DNA of 64,000 nucleotides from Glaciimonas soli (GCF_009497155.1 NZ_WINI01000004.1:62001-126000); one strand, 5' to 3'; counted from the stretch's first letter, positions 45,363 to 54,068 are shown. Numbers and translations are program-made. The notes: generated by a model from the letters alone, not told the origin.

Positions 45363-46280
45363 ATGTCGTTACCAAAATGGGAAGGCGTATTCCCCGCAGT
45401 CACCACAAAATTCAAGGCAAATGAAGAACTCGATCACGCTGAAATGGAACGGCACTACGCCTTCCAGATCGATAGCGGCGTACATGGTCTGGTCACATGC
45501 GGCTCGCTGGGAGAAGCCAGTACCTTATCGTTGAATGAAAAACTGGAAGTGACCAAGATTGCGCTGTCTGTTGCTAACGGTCGCGTGCCGGTGCTGGCCA
45601 ATGTGTCTGAATTGCGTACCAAAGACGCCGTGCATTTCGCTGAGCAAGCTGCCAAGATGGGCTGTCAGGGATTGATGGTTATGCCGTCAGTGCTGTATGT
45701 GGCCGATGCCCGCGAAGCCAAGGATAATTTGCGTACTATCGCCAACGCCGCACAGCTGCCGGTGATGGTCTACAACAATCCGGTTGCTTACAAAGTCGAT
45801 CTGACTCCACAAGATTTTATCGATCTGGCCGATTGCAAATGGATGGTGGCGATCAAGGAATCAACCGATAACATTCGTCGCATTACCGATCTGCGCAATG
45901 CCTTGGGCGACCGTTATCAATTGTTCATGGGCGTCGATGATCTGGCTTTTGAATCACTGGCCATTGGTGCTGACGGCCTGTTGGCGGGCGTTGTTGTCGC
46001 CTTCCCGAAAGAAACCGTGGCACTGTACAACCTGATGAAGGCAAAGCGTTACGATGAAGCGCTCAAACTGTATCAATGGATGACGCCGCTGTTGCATCTG
46101 GACGTCTCAACCAAGCTGGTGCAAAACCTGAAATTGATTGAAGCGATGGCGGGTGTTGGAAATGAATACGTACGTCTGCCACGCCAACCATTGGCCGGCG
46201 CAGAGCGTGAGCGTGTTATGGCGATCATTCAGAAGGCGATCGACACACGCCCTGATCTGAGCAAATTCAATATCGCTTAA
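45363..46280 (+). CDS. lhpC: DapA-fold deaminase of hydroxyproline pathway
   Basis: A 305-residue protein of the dihydrodipicolinate synthase/N-acetylneuraminate lyase family. Schiff-base Lys165 is in WMVAIKESTDNI, and the catalytic Tyr137 is in MVYNNPVAYK. In hydroxyproline clusters this family member is the 1-pyrroline-4-hydroxy-2-carboxylate deaminase that yields 2,5-dioxopentanoate. Start ATG at 45363 has AAGGAG upstream. It is followed by the binding-protein gene after two hairpins. Function is inferred from neighbours; other DapA-fold aldolases look alike. Confidence 0.85.
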   Translation: MSLPKWEGVFPAVTTKFKANEELDHAEMERHYAFQIDSGVHGLVTCGSLGEASTLSLNEKLEVTKIALSVANGRVPVLANVSELRTKDAVHFAEQAAKMGCQGLMVMPSVLYVADAREAKDNLRTIANAAQLPVMVYNNPVAYKVDLTPQDFIDLADCKWMVAIKESTDNIRRITDLRNALGDRYQLFMGVDDLAFESLAIGADGLLAGVVVAFPKETVALYNLMKAKRYDEALKLYQWMTPLLHLDVSTKLVQNLKLIEAMAGVGNEYVRLPRQPLAGAERERVMAIIQKAIDTRPDLSKFNIA

Positions 46281-46334
46281 TAAAGTAAAGTAGTGAATCG
46301 AGCAGCAAATAAAGCAGTAAATCAAGCCGTTAAG

Positions 46335-46370
46335 CGCTACGCCGTTAGTAAGTTCACTAACGGCGTAGCG
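46335..46370. terminator. 15-bp perfect hairpin after deaminase gene
   Basis: CGCTACGCCGTTAGT / ACTAACGGCGTAGCG with a 6-base loop, 55 bp after the stop. It has no T-run on either strand, so it may be a Rho-assisted terminator or an mRNA stabiliser that separates the deaminase from the next gene. Confidence 0.5.
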
Positions 46371-46420
46371 TCATCAAAGTAGTCAATCTGGAAATTACGC
46401 CCGGCAGGGCAAGGACGTAT

Positions 46421-46489
46421 AAGTAAGGCCGCATAAGTATTTAGGCAAGGCGGAGGCAACAACGTATAAATACTTATGCGGCCTTACTT
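46421..46489. repeat. 23-bp perfect inverted repeat upstream of binding-protein gene
   Basis: Arms 46421-46443 and 46467-46489 (start AAGTAAGGCCGCATAAGTAT) are exact inverted copies separated by 23 bp. The right arm is followed by ACGATTTTTAT. It ends 57 bp before the binding-protein start. It could be a terminator with a large stem, a leader attenuator, or a remnant of a small mobile element. Confidence 0.6.
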
Positions 46490-46545
46490 ACGATTTTTAT
46501 CAAATTAGTCCCTTATTAATTAATAATAATTCAGGAGAAACGAAG

Positions 46546-47670
46546 ATGAACTTTACGAACAAAGCAATTTTTCTGGCCTGCAGCTTGCTAATCAGCGGCG
46601 TATCGACGGCGCAGGAAGTAGTCAAGATCGGCCTCACCAGTCCGCTGACCGGCTCGCAGGCACCGGCAGGAAAAGACAATGAAAGCGGTGCCCAAATGGC
46701 GGTCGAACAGCTCAACAAGAGCAAGTTCACCATAGCCGGCAAACCGGTAACGTTTCAGTTGCAATCAGAAGACGATCAGGGCGATCCGAAAGCAGGCGTT
46801 ACGGTTGCTCAAAAATTAGTGGATAGCAAAGTCAAAGCAGTCCTCGGTCCATATAATTCCGGCGTAGCGATTCCAGCGTCCAAAGTCTACAACGATGCCG
46901 GCATCGTCATGGCCACTGTCGGCACCAATCCAACTATTACCGAACAAGGCTACCAATATGTGTTTCGGTTAGATCCTAACGATAACCAGTTGGGTGGCAA
47001 TATGGCTGTATTTGCGGCCAAACAATTGAAATTAAAACGAATTGCAGTCATCGATGACCGCACTGCCTACGGCCAGGGCGTCGCCGACGCCTTCCTGAAA
47101 GCGGCCAAGGCCAACAAGATCGAGATTGTCGATCGTGAATACACCAATGATAAAGCCAGCGAATTCAGTGCCATCTTGACATCGATCAAAGGTAAGCAGG
47201 TCGATGGCATTTTCTACGGCGGGTACTTCACCCAAGCCGCGGCGATGAAGCGTCAGATGAAAGCATTGGGTATCGACGTGTATCTGCTGGGCGGCGACGC
47301 CATCTGCAATTCGGAAACCGGAAAACTCGGTGGTGAAGTGGTCAACGACAAACTTTACTGCGTACAAGGTGGGACCGTATTAGGTACCAAGGCTACCGAA
47401 AAAGCTTTCCTGAGTAATTACCAGAAAACTTATGGCAAAGCGCCTCTCACCTACGCACCGTATTTCTACGATGGCATGATGATGGTCGCCGAAGCGATGA
47501 AGAAAGCCAACTCCACCGATCCAGCCAAATATAGTCCAGTGCTGGCGACGATGAAGTATTCGGGCGTGGTCGGTGACTACGAGTTCGATGGCACGCACAA
47601 TCAGAAGAACGCACCGGTCACTATCTATCAGTTCAAGGGTGGCGAACCGATTCCGGCTCCGCTCAACTAA
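46546..47670 (+). CDS. ABC transporter periplasmic binding protein, Liv class (hydroxyproline cluster)
   Basis: A 374-residue binding protein with signal peptide MNFTNKAIFLACSLLISGVSTA. The mature start EVVKIGLTSPLTGSQAPAG and SEDDQGDPKAGVTVAQKLVD are close to classical amino-acid binders (LivJ/LivK) and differ from the three aromatic-type copies in the first region. In this cluster hydroxyproline or proline is the likely ligand. No permease or ATPase is adjacent. A GGAG site at 46533 supports the start. Confidence 0.85.
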   Translation: MNFTNKAIFLACSLLISGVSTAQEVVKIGLTSPLTGSQAPAGKDNESGAQMAVEQLNKSKFTIAGKPVTFQLQSEDDQGDPKAGVTVAQKLVDSKVKAVLGPYNSGVAIPASKVYNDAGIVMATVGTNPTITEQGYQYVFRLDPNDNQLGGNMAVFAAKQLKLKRIAVIDDRTAYGQGVADAFLKAAKANKIEIVDREYTNDKASEFSAILTSIKGKQVDGIFYGGYFTQAAAMKRQMKALGIDVYLLGGDAICNSETGKLGGEVVNDKLYCVQGGTVLGTKATEKAFLSNYQKTYGKAPLTYAPYFYDGMMMVAEAMKKANSTDPAKYSPVLATMKYSGVVGDYEFDGTHNQKNAPVTIYQFKGGEPIPAPLN

Positions 47671-47686
47671 CTTGCTCAACTAACTT
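47661..47686. repeat. 13-bp tandem duplication across a stop codon
   Basis: GCTCAACTAACTT occurs twice in tandem, covering the last codons and stop of the binding-protein gene, with a third degenerate copy after it. It is probably a small slippage duplication with no effect on the protein. Confidence 0.5.
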
Positions 47687-47791
47687 GCTAAATTAAGTTG
47701 CTTGGTTAGATTGTTCTGTGGCTGCTAACGTTGAATACTGGTGAGTACGGCAGCGTAGTCAGTTTAATAAAAATTATATCAATCCAATCTG

Positions 47792-47859
47792 CGTCGTCCC
47801 CGCGAACGCGGGGATCCATCTTACGTTTGACATGGATTCCCACGTTCGCGGGAATGACG
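47792..47859. repeat. dispersed palindromic repeat (REP-like), copy B
   Basis: A 68-bp inverted repeat with the same arm core (CGCGAACGCGGGGATCCA) as copy A at 28556. It is 121 bp after the binding-protein stop and is followed by GATTTTTAA, so it could also end that transcript. Confidence 0.75.
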
Positions 47860-47950
47860 GATTTTTAAAATTGATTACATTGGATCACTCAGCAGCCATA
47901 TTATTTTTCTGTGTGTATGATAAGAGAGCGCCAACTGCCCCACTATCATA

Positions 47951-48715
47951 ATGAAACAATTAGCTGCACCTACAACTGTTCTGGCCGAGCGCCTCCTGCT
48001 GGGGGCATCGCTGGATAATGTCTTTTTTGCAGAAATACTGTTTGATGCATTACCGGATGTCGTATTTTTCGTCAAAGATAAACAAGCCCGGTATTTGCTT
48101 GCCAATCGCACCCTGGTAACTCGTTGCGGGCTCGTCGATAAAGCCGCGTTACTGGGGCGTACCGTCAGCGATATTTTCCCACCCAGCTTCGGCACCAACT
48201 ACCTGGAACAGGACTTACGGGTATTAAATACCGGCATCGACATTCACGATCAGCTGGAATTGCACCTTTACCCTAACCGTGCACCGGGATGGTGTGTAAC
48301 ACATAAAATAGTGCTCCGAGATCGCGATGGCGGCATCGCCGGCATGGCAGGTATTTCGCGGGATCTGGCGATGCCGGATAAAAATCATCCTGTCTATAAA
48401 CGCGTTGCCGCCGCTGCGCGTTTTATCCATGATCATTACGATCAGCAATTGCAAATCAGCGACCTCGCACAAATCGCCGATTTATCAGTGTCGCAACTAG
48501 AACGCTATTTTCACAAGATTTTTTTCCTGAATCCACGCCAGATGATCATCAAGACCCGACTGGATGCCGCCTCGGTGAAACTCGCCGGCGATGACAACAT
48601 CACCGAAATTGCCGTCGCGTGCGGCTATCACGACCACAGCGCTTTCACGCGGCAGTTTAAGGCGACGGTCGGGATGACACCGCGTGCATATCGGTTGTTG
48701 TTACGATCCAGATAA
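47951..48715 (+). CDS. PAS-AraC regulator
   Basis: A 254-residue regulator with an N-terminal PAS domain (about residues 25-130; DALPDVVFFVKDKQARYLLAN and GWCVTHKIVLRDRDGGIAGM) and a C-terminal AraC double HTH (about 150-252; DLSVSQLERYFHKIFFLNPRQ, then GYHDHSAFTRQFKATVGMTPRAY). The PAS fold could bind a small ligand. It lies between the binding-protein gene and the hydroxyproline dehydrogenase genes. In Pseudomonas an AraC-type regulator (LhpR) controls this pathway, so the same role is plausible beside the GntR regulator at 44331. Confidence 0.82.
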   Translation: MKQLAAPTTVLAERLLLGASLDNVFFAEILFDALPDVVFFVKDKQARYLLANRTLVTRCGLVDKAALLGRTVSDIFPPSFGTNYLEQDLRVLNTGIDIHDQLELHLYPNRAPGWCVTHKIVLRDRDGGIAGMAGISRDLAMPDKNHPVYKRVAAAARFIHDHYDQQLQISDLAQIADLSVSQLERYFHKIFFLNPRQMIIKTRLDAASVKLAGDDNITEIAVACGYHDHSAFTRQFKATVGMTPRAYRLLLRSR

Positions 48716-48783
48716 ATCCGATTTACGCAAAGCAACGTTGAGCACTTCCACAAAAAAATTTAGCGTCGCCAAGGCTGCTGCTT

Positions 48784-48813
48784 TTGACGTTGACGTTGAC
48801 TTTGACTTTGAAT
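48784..48813. repeat. degenerate TTGACG hexamer repeats
   Basis: TTGACG, TTGACG, TTGACT, TTGACT, TTGAAT in tandem, 68 bp after the PAS-AraC stop. It forms the first part of the composite non-coding block that continues to 49081. Confidence 0.55.
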
Positions 48814-48831
48814 TTCGCATTGGACGTTGCC

Positions 48832-48921
48832 AAATGTGACGACTGTCATTCGGAAAAAGAGGGAAGACATGTCTGAGCGCAGCGAGTTGGTCTTTCCTCC
48901 CGAATGACAGTTGACACATTT
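48832..48921. repeat. inverted-repeat element, part of composite block
   Basis: Arms 48832-48853 and 48900-48921 (AAATGTGACGACTGTCATTC and its near-complement, two mismatches in 22) enclose a 46-bp centre. With the hexamer repeats before it and the next element after it, it fills the 366-bp gap between the PAS-AraC and lhpF genes, in which I see no credible gene. Confidence 0.6.
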
Positions 48922-49040
48922 GGGGACCCGCCAACGGCGGGCAACGGCTCTGCGATCGCCTTCTTTTTGGTTACTTTTTCTTGGCGAAGCAAGAAAAAGT
49001 GACTAGCTGTCGGGCTACCCCCGACATTGCCAGCACCACG
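48922..49040. repeat. second element of composite block with TTACTTTTTCTTG hairpin
   Basis: TTACTTTTTCTTG (48971-48983) pairs with CAAGAAAAAGTGA (48990-49002), and GTCGGGCTACCCCCGAC forms another dyad at 49008-49024. This type of block (an AACGGCTCTGCGATCGCC stretch, then the hairpin, then a GGGCTACCCCC dyad) looks familiar as a genome-wide repeat in Burkholderiales, though I cannot search for copies here. Frames of 70-82 codons here look like shadows. Confidence 0.55.
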
Positions 49041-49081
49041 GAGTACCGACCTAATCAAGATAACCTATCGGAACAGCATTA

Positions 49082-50371
49082 TCAGTCCGCCAGATCGCAA
49101 ACTCGCGCAGCACCCTCATCACGCAAGGAAATCAAGCTACCAATCCGCGCAGGCGAAACCGGCAACCGCACCGAATCCGGCTTCCAACCAAACAGAAAAT
49201 CCGTAGCGCCACCACAGACCTTCCCTTGACATGGCCCCATCCCACAACGCGTATGCAACTTCGCACTACGCCAACTGGCATGCGACTGCAAGCTGCTATA
49301 AGCGACATCTTCGCAACGACAAACCAGCGTATCAGCGTCGCACAAATTACGCAGTTCCGGCCGCAATGCGAAGGTCTTGCTCAAACGTCTGGCGAAACCC
49401 TGCTGGCTACGCCGTTGCGCCAGCCAGTGGCCGTCGGTAACACCGAGCCCACCGGCATGAGCACCGGCGATGTAGCCCTCTGCCAGCGCCAGATCAACGC
49501 CGCCAACACCACTGCCCTCACCCGCACAATACACATTTTCGACGCTGGTATGCTGACAGGCATCCACTTGCACTGCACCGTCAACGATGTGACAACCTAT
49601 TGCTTCTGCCAACTCTGTATTCGGCAACAAGCCGTATCCGCAAGCAAGATAATCACAATCTATCGTTTCGCTCTGACCGCCACGCATTATTTGTACCGCA
49701 CGTAACTGATAATCTCCCTCCGCTCGCACGACATAACTGTCGGTGTGATAGGCAATGCCTGCCAGTTGTCCACGCAATTGCCAGGCCTGCTTCAATTTCG
49801 CTGGTGTGCGCGTGAGTTGCAAGGCAAAGCCAGCCAACTGACGCCAATTGCTTTGCTCCAGTATTTGCAGCACGTGTGCACCACGCTGTTGCAAAGTCGC
49901 CGCTACCGCTAACAACAAGGGGCCGGAACCTGCCACGATGATGCGTTTGTCATGGACTGGATAACCACCTTTAACCAGTGCCTGTAAGCCGCCGGCACCA
50001 GTCACCCCGGCTAAGGTCCAGCCAGGAAACGGTAACAAGCGTTCTCGCGCGCCGGTTGCCAGTATCAGTTTGCGATAGCCCAGCTTAACCGCCTGCTGCG
50101 GTGTTTCCAGCAACAATTGCGCGGGGCCAACCAATCCCACGATACGGCTTTGCATGCACCATTGAACGTTGCTCATCGTTTGCAACTCAGTCCATAATTT
50201 CTTAGCTTGAGGATGCGTGCTGCGATTCGGACCGCCGCGCCAGATCTGACCGCCGGCCAGTGGATTGTCGTCAATCAATGCGATGGTGACACCGCTTTGT
50301 GCGGCGCTATGCGCAGCGGCCAAACCCGCGGGTCCAGCACCAACGATCACAATATCGACATCGCGCATCAT
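49082..50371 (-). CDS. lhpF: D-hydroxyproline dehydrogenase alpha subunit (FAD)
   Basis: A 429-residue FAD/NAD(P)-binding flavoprotein. DVDIVIVGAGPAGLAAAHSA is the N-terminal FAD motif, IIVAGSGPLLLAVAATL the second nucleotide fold, and the C-terminus holds a BFD-like [2Fe-2S] Cys set (VCRCEDV, then CGMGPCQGKVCGG). Of the two neighbouring ATGs, 50371 overlaps the stop of the [2Fe-2S] gene. Together with lhpE and lhpB it forms the hetero-trimeric dehydrogenase that oxidises cis-4-hydroxy-D-proline. The same architecture occurs in HcnABC and octopine oxidase, so the assignment relies on the epimerase neighbour. Confidence 0.85.
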   Translation of the reverse strand: MMRDVDIVIVGAGPAGLAAAHSAAQSGVTIALIDDNPLAGGQIWRGGPNRSTHPQAKKLWTELQTMSNVQWCMQSRIVGLVGPAQLLLETPQQAVKLGYRKLILATGARERLLPFPGWTLAGVTGAGGLQALVKGGYPVHDKRIIVAGSGPLLLAVAATLQQRGAHVLQILEQSNWRQLAGFALQLTRTPAKLKQAWQLRGQLAGIAYHTDSYVVRAEGDYQLRAVQIMRGGQSETIDCDYLACGYGLLPNTELAEAIGCHIVDGAVQVDACQHTSVENVYCAGEGSGVGGVDLALAEGYIAGAHAGGLGVTDGHWLAQRRSQQGFARRLSKTFALRPELRNLCDADTLVCRCEDVAYSSLQSHASWRSAKLHTRCGMGPCQGKVCGGATDFLFGWKPDSVRLPVSPARIGSLISLRDEGAARVCDLAD

Positions 50372-50640
50372 GATGAGACCTGCGCAGTTTCTATCTGCAT
50401 ACCCGCTACGCAGATGGTCTGGCAAGCCAGGCTATACGGATTGCCATCGATGGTGACTCGACATTCCTGACAAATGCCCATGCCGCATAATGGTGCCCGT
50501 AACATGCCGCTGACCGAGCGCCGGGTAATTCCCGGTGCGCCTGCGGCGGCTAGCGATAGTGCCGCCGCCACGCTGCATCCATCAACCACGGTCACGCGAT
50601 GGCCATTGATGTGAACGGTAATAGTGAGGTCATCTGCCAT
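50368..50640 (-). CDS. lhpE: D-hydroxyproline dehydrogenase gamma subunit ([2Fe-2S])
   Basis: A 90-residue ferredoxin-like subunit with the Cys pattern of a HcnA-type [2Fe-2S] domain (APLCGMGICQECRVTIDG, then a late SLACQTI). ADDLTITVHINGHRVTVVDG starts it. Its stop overlaps the start of lhpF, and it is 1 bp from lhpB, so the three subunit genes are translationally coupled. It carries electrons within the flavoprotein complex. Confidence 0.85.
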   Translation of the reverse strand: MADDLTITVHINGHRVTVVDGCSVAAALSLAAAGAPGITRRSVSGMLRAPLCGMGICQECRVTIDGNPYSLACQTICVAGMQIETAQVSS

Positions 50641-50641
50641 A

Positions 50642-51754
50642 TTAATTTCTCAATTGTTCAAAACGCGCTGGCAAATACGGCGCTATCGGTATCTTCGACT
50701 GCTGCCCCACGATCTGTGCACATAGCAGCTGTGCGGTCGCCAGAGAAGTGGTAATACCCAACCCCTCATGACCGGTCGCCAGCCAGACATTCGGCCGCGA
50801 TGGATGCGGTCCGATCAGCGGTAAACCATCGCTGCTCGCAGCGCGCAAACCCGTCCAGCAACGTAAGGCGTGCAAGTTCGTCAGCGCCGGCACGAAACTG
50901 GCAGCATGCGCCAGCATGCGCGCCAATATCGCCGGTTCGACAGTTTTGTCGGTCACATCGAACTGGCGCGAAGAGCCAATCAACAGCTGCCCCGTCGGAC
51001 GCGGCTGCAGATTGAAAGCAACCGAATCGCCATCGGCTGCGTGTGCACTCTTGATATAGCCGAGTTCGACCAGTTGGTGATTGATCATGCCGGGATAGCG
51101 GTCAGTGATGACGATATGACCTTTTTTGTGGCGAATCGGTAATTCCGGTAGCAGCTGTACCGATGCGCTGCCATTCGCCACCAGCACTTTGCTGGCGTGT
51201 ATTTCACTGCCATCGGCCAGTAACACGCCGTTGTCGTTGATGGCGATAACTTGTCCGCTACACAGCCTGGCGCCACGACTCTGCGCCCGTGCCAGCAGCA
51301 GGGCGGCGCTTTTTGGCGGATACACCACGGCGTCGGCGTTAACACGCAATCCACCGCGCAATCCGGGCCGCAGCTGCGGCTCGCATGCATACAATGATGC
51401 GGCATCCAGCATCTCGCAAGCAATGCCGTGCTCGCTCAACGTGTGCTGCTTTTCTCGCGCAACAGCCATTTCCTCATCATCGGCAGCGATCCATAGCGTG
51501 CCGCAACGACTGTATTCATGGCGTCGGGGATCAGTGGCAACCAGTTGCCGCCATAGCGCCACTGAATAAGATGTCAATGCGAGTTCGGCAGGGTTATCAT
51601 CCATCACCACCAGATGCCCCATGCCAGCTGCGGTCGCACCGCTCCCGACCGCTTCGCGCTCGACGACCATCACCGCCAAACCTTCGGCCGCCAGCGCATC
51701 AGCGCAGGCGGCACCAATAATTCCGGCACCGACTATCAGGACATCGATGGTCAA
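50642..51754 (-). CDS. lhpB: D-hydroxyproline dehydrogenase beta subunit (DAO family)
   Basis: A 370-residue FAD oxidoreductase of the D-amino-acid oxidase/glycine oxidase fold: [20 protein letters not shown] at the N-terminus and the late [21 protein letters not shown] with [17 protein letters not shown]. It is the substrate-oxidising subunit of the three-part dehydrogenase. I prefer the TTG at 51754, whose TTGA overlaps the epimerase stop as in its neighbours; a GTG at 51766 is the alternative and adds four residues. No signal peptide is present. Confidence 0.85.
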   Translation of the reverse strand: MTIDVLIVGAGIIGAACADALAAEGLAVMVVEREAVGSGATAAGMGHLVVMDDNPAELALTSYSVALWRQLVATDPRRHEYSRCGTLWIAADDEEMAVAREKQHTLSEHGIACEMLDAASLYACEPQLRPGLRGGLRVNADAVVYPPKSAALLLARAQSRGARLCSGQVIAINDNGVLLADGSEIHASKVLVANGSASVQLLPELPIRHKKGHIVITDRYPGMINHQLVELGYIKSAHAADGDSVAFNLQPRPTGQLLIGSSRQFDVTDKTVEPAILARMLAHAASFVPALTNLHALRCWTGLRAASSDGLPLIGPHPSRPNVWLATGHEGLGITTSLATAQLLCAQIVGQQSKIPIAPYLPARFEQLRN

Positions 51755-52686
51755 ACGATACCCCACGCGAACGGATCGTTCTGATTGAAAATAAAGCTGC
51801 TTTCGGCATTGACGTGGGCGCTGCCGCGAATGATAGGCAATATCTGATCACCGTGGCGTCGATACGAAGCGTCGAATACGCTGCCGATGATACTTTCCTG
51901 ACGCCAGACTGCACCTTCCGTCAGTTTGCTATCTGCGGCCAGACAGGCAATCTTTGCGCTGGTGCCGGTACCGCAAGGCGAGCGATCGTATGCTTTGCCG
52001 GGACACAAAACGAAATTGCGGCTGTGATTGCCATCTTTCAGTGCTGGCGCAAACAGTTCAATGTGGTCAATCGGTGCCTCGTTTGCACCAGTAATGCCAG
52101 CCAGTTCCAGACTCTCGCGTACCGCCCACGAAAAATCGGTCAAAGCAGCGATGTTATCTTGCCGCAGATCCTGCGCATGATCGCCGATCAGGAAAAACCA
52201 GTTACCGCCCCAGGCGATATCGCCCACCACCTGACCGTAACCGGGCACCTGCAACGTCACGTCCTTGCGCAAGCGATAAGCGGGAATATTATGCACAGTC
52301 ACGCTGCCATCGTCGTGCAGTTCGGTTTCGACCACACCGACCGGGGTTTCTATCTTGTAGCGCCCGGTACTTATGCGTCCCAAATACGCCAACGACGCAA
52401 TCAGACCAATAGTGCCGTGCCCGCACATTCCCAGATAGCCGACATTATTGAAGAAGATGACGCCAGCGGCACAAGTCGGATCCTGCGGCGCGCACAGCAA
52501 CGCGCCGACCAGCACATCGGAACCGCGCGGTTCGCACACCACCGCAGTACGCAAATTATCATGTCGCGTGCGCAATATCTGCAGCCTTTCGGATAAAGGT
52601 CCGTTTCCCAGATCGGGGCCGCCGTCGAGCACCAGGCGGGTAGGCTCACCACCGGTGTGTGAATCGAGAATTGAGATTTTTTTCAT
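51751..52686 (-). CDS. lhpA: 4-hydroxyproline 2-epimerase
   Basis: A 311-residue proline-racemase-family protein that converts trans-4-hydroxy-L-proline to the cis-D form. The two catalytic cysteines are Cys88 ([10 protein letters not shown]) and Cys238 (RSPCGTGTS), with [12 protein letters not shown] at the N-terminus; a Cys-Cys pair separates epimerases from the 3-dehydratases of this family. I chose the ATG at 52686 ([14 protein letters not shown]); an upstream in-frame start adds nine residues without a clear ribosome site. It heads the lhpA-lhpB-lhpE-lhpF minus-strand unit. Confidence 0.92.
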   Translation of the reverse strand: MKKISILDSHTGGEPTRLVLDGGPDLGNGPLSERLQILRTRHDNLRTAVVCEPRGSDVLVGALLCAPQDPTCAAGVIFFNNVGYLGMCGHGTIGLIASLAYLGRISTGRYKIETPVGVVETELHDDGSVTVHNIPAYRLRKDVTLQVPGYGQVVGDIAWGGNWFFLIGDHAQDLRQDNIAALTDFSWAVRESLELAGITGANEAPIDHIELFAPALKDGNHSRNFVLCPGKAYDRSPCGTGTSAKIACLAADSKLTEGAVWRQESIIGSVFDASYRRHGDQILPIIRGSAHVNAESSFIFNQNDPFAWGIV

Positions 52687-52826
52687 GTTGACAGAGTAAC
52701 CTTGCCGACTCACCTTGTCTTGCTATTACGCATCGCAATACATGACGAAATCGGCATAGTTTTATACTGTCCATAACTGTCGCTATCAAGCGTGTTATCG
52801 CGCCGTACCGTTGGCAGATGCATGCG

Positions 52827-54068
52827 TCAGGTAGCTGCCCGCGTTGTTCCGGTGATTTGTAATACGCCGACTTCACCGTGCACTTCGAGTGGCGGGATAC
52901 CGTCGCCGTGTGCGATAAGGCCACCCGTAATTGTTATTTCGCGCGCCGAACCACCGGGCTTGATGCTCAAGCCGATCGCACTGAGCGTCGTGACCACGCC
53001 TTTGACCAGCGAATCACCAGTGCCACCAAAGGTCTCGATCCCGCGAAAGACTTCCAATTTGCCGATCGGCTGGCTGATCTGTACGCCGACGGCACCATCC
53101 GCATGCGTCGTAATGCGGTCGAACTCAGCCAGATTGACGGTTCCGGCATAGACATTAAAGCCTCGTGCGCCCTGGCCGAAGGTTTCAATCGGTGCTTTGA
53201 CTCTCAGTTCGTTCACGATGCCGAAGTTGACGAAACCGATGCCGCTGGGGCCGTAAGACGTGATCTTGTCTTCAGCATCCCAGCAATCCACTTGCCCCCA
53301 GTTGTCCAGCACCATGTCGTTGACACCGTACGTCACGACCGGAGCCAGATTGCGGACGGTGTCCACATAGGCACCATGTACAGTAAACACGCCACCGGTG
53401 ATGACATCCGGCGTCCCCGGTGCAATGCGTCCATCGCTGTACACCGGCCCGGTCTCAAGCAAGTGAACACTTAATCTGCCTTTGCCGAAACCCGGTCCGC
53501 TCACGAAAATTCCACTCCCCAGTACCGGTGCAGCCGCATGACCCGCGGACAGGTCAACCAGATTCGCGCTGATGACGACCTGATCGTCAGCCTGCATGTT
53601 CCATAATGTGAAGGCGCCCTGTATGACATGTACACCAAACCCGACGGGACGATCGCTTTGCCCGCGGGCATCGGCGGCGATGATATGCAAGCCATCAACT
53701 TCTACATGCCCACTACGCACCTTGTCGCGCGCCAGCAGCTGCACCTGTCCCACCGTTTCCACGTCAAACAGGTGAATATGGCCCAGGCTGTCAACGCTGG
53801 TGTCGTTGAAAATTGCCCGGTGCTCGACAGACGTTTCAATGCGAAGATGAATCACCTCATTGTCAGTCGATAATTGCAAGCCATCCTGCCCCGCAGCGAA
53901 TGTCAGCGTGGCTTGCTCGTCATAGCCTTCGATCGCCTGGCCCGGAGCTAAACGTATAGATGAGGAGTTGGCAAGTCGACCTTGTACGATGATTCTATTC
54001 ACCTCAGTATCTTTGATCGCTGCCATCAACTCGGCTATGGTTGAAACGTTCTTGTATATATCTGTCAT
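52827..54068 (-). CDS. unknown protein, glycine-rich with repeated beta-like strands
   Basis: A 413-residue protein I do not recognise. It has no signal peptide, Cys cluster or membrane segment. Most of it is a succession of short valine-, isoleucine- and glycine-rich strands with turns (GHIHLFDVETVGQVQLLARD, then VITGGVFTVHGAYVDTVRNL, then GIGFVNFGIVNELRVKAPIE), the look of a right-handed beta-helix, with Asn/Asp/Gly turns recurring at about 20-25-residue intervals. It lies downstream of the gluconate-dehydrogenase-like genes in the same orientation, 80 bp after the cytochrome gene. Role unknown. Confidence 0.65.
   Translation of the reverse strand: MTDIYKNVSTIAELMAAIKDTEVNRIIVQGRLANSSSIRLAPGQAIEGYDEQATLTFAAGQDGLQLSTDNEVIHLRIETSVEHRAIFNDTSVDSLGHIHLFDVETVGQVQLLARDKVRSGHVEVDGLHIIAADARGQSDRPVGFGVHVIQGAFTLWNMQADDQVVISANLVDLSAGHAAAPVLGSGIFVSGPGFGKGRLSVHLLETGPVYSDGRIAPGTPDVITGGVFTVHGAYVDTVRNLAPVVTYGVNDMVLDNWGQVDCWDAEDKITSYGPSGIGFVNFGIVNELRVKAPIETFGQGARGFNVYAGTVNLAEFDRITTHADGAVGVQISQPIGKLEVFRGIETFGGTGDSLVKGVVTTLSAIGLSIKPGGSAREITITGGLIAHGDGIPPLEVHGEVGVLQITGTTRAAT

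Noticed and set aside
48846-49058. small frames within the composite repeat block
   Set aside because: They lie within inverted-repeat DNA, overlap each other on both strands and have no ribosome site.
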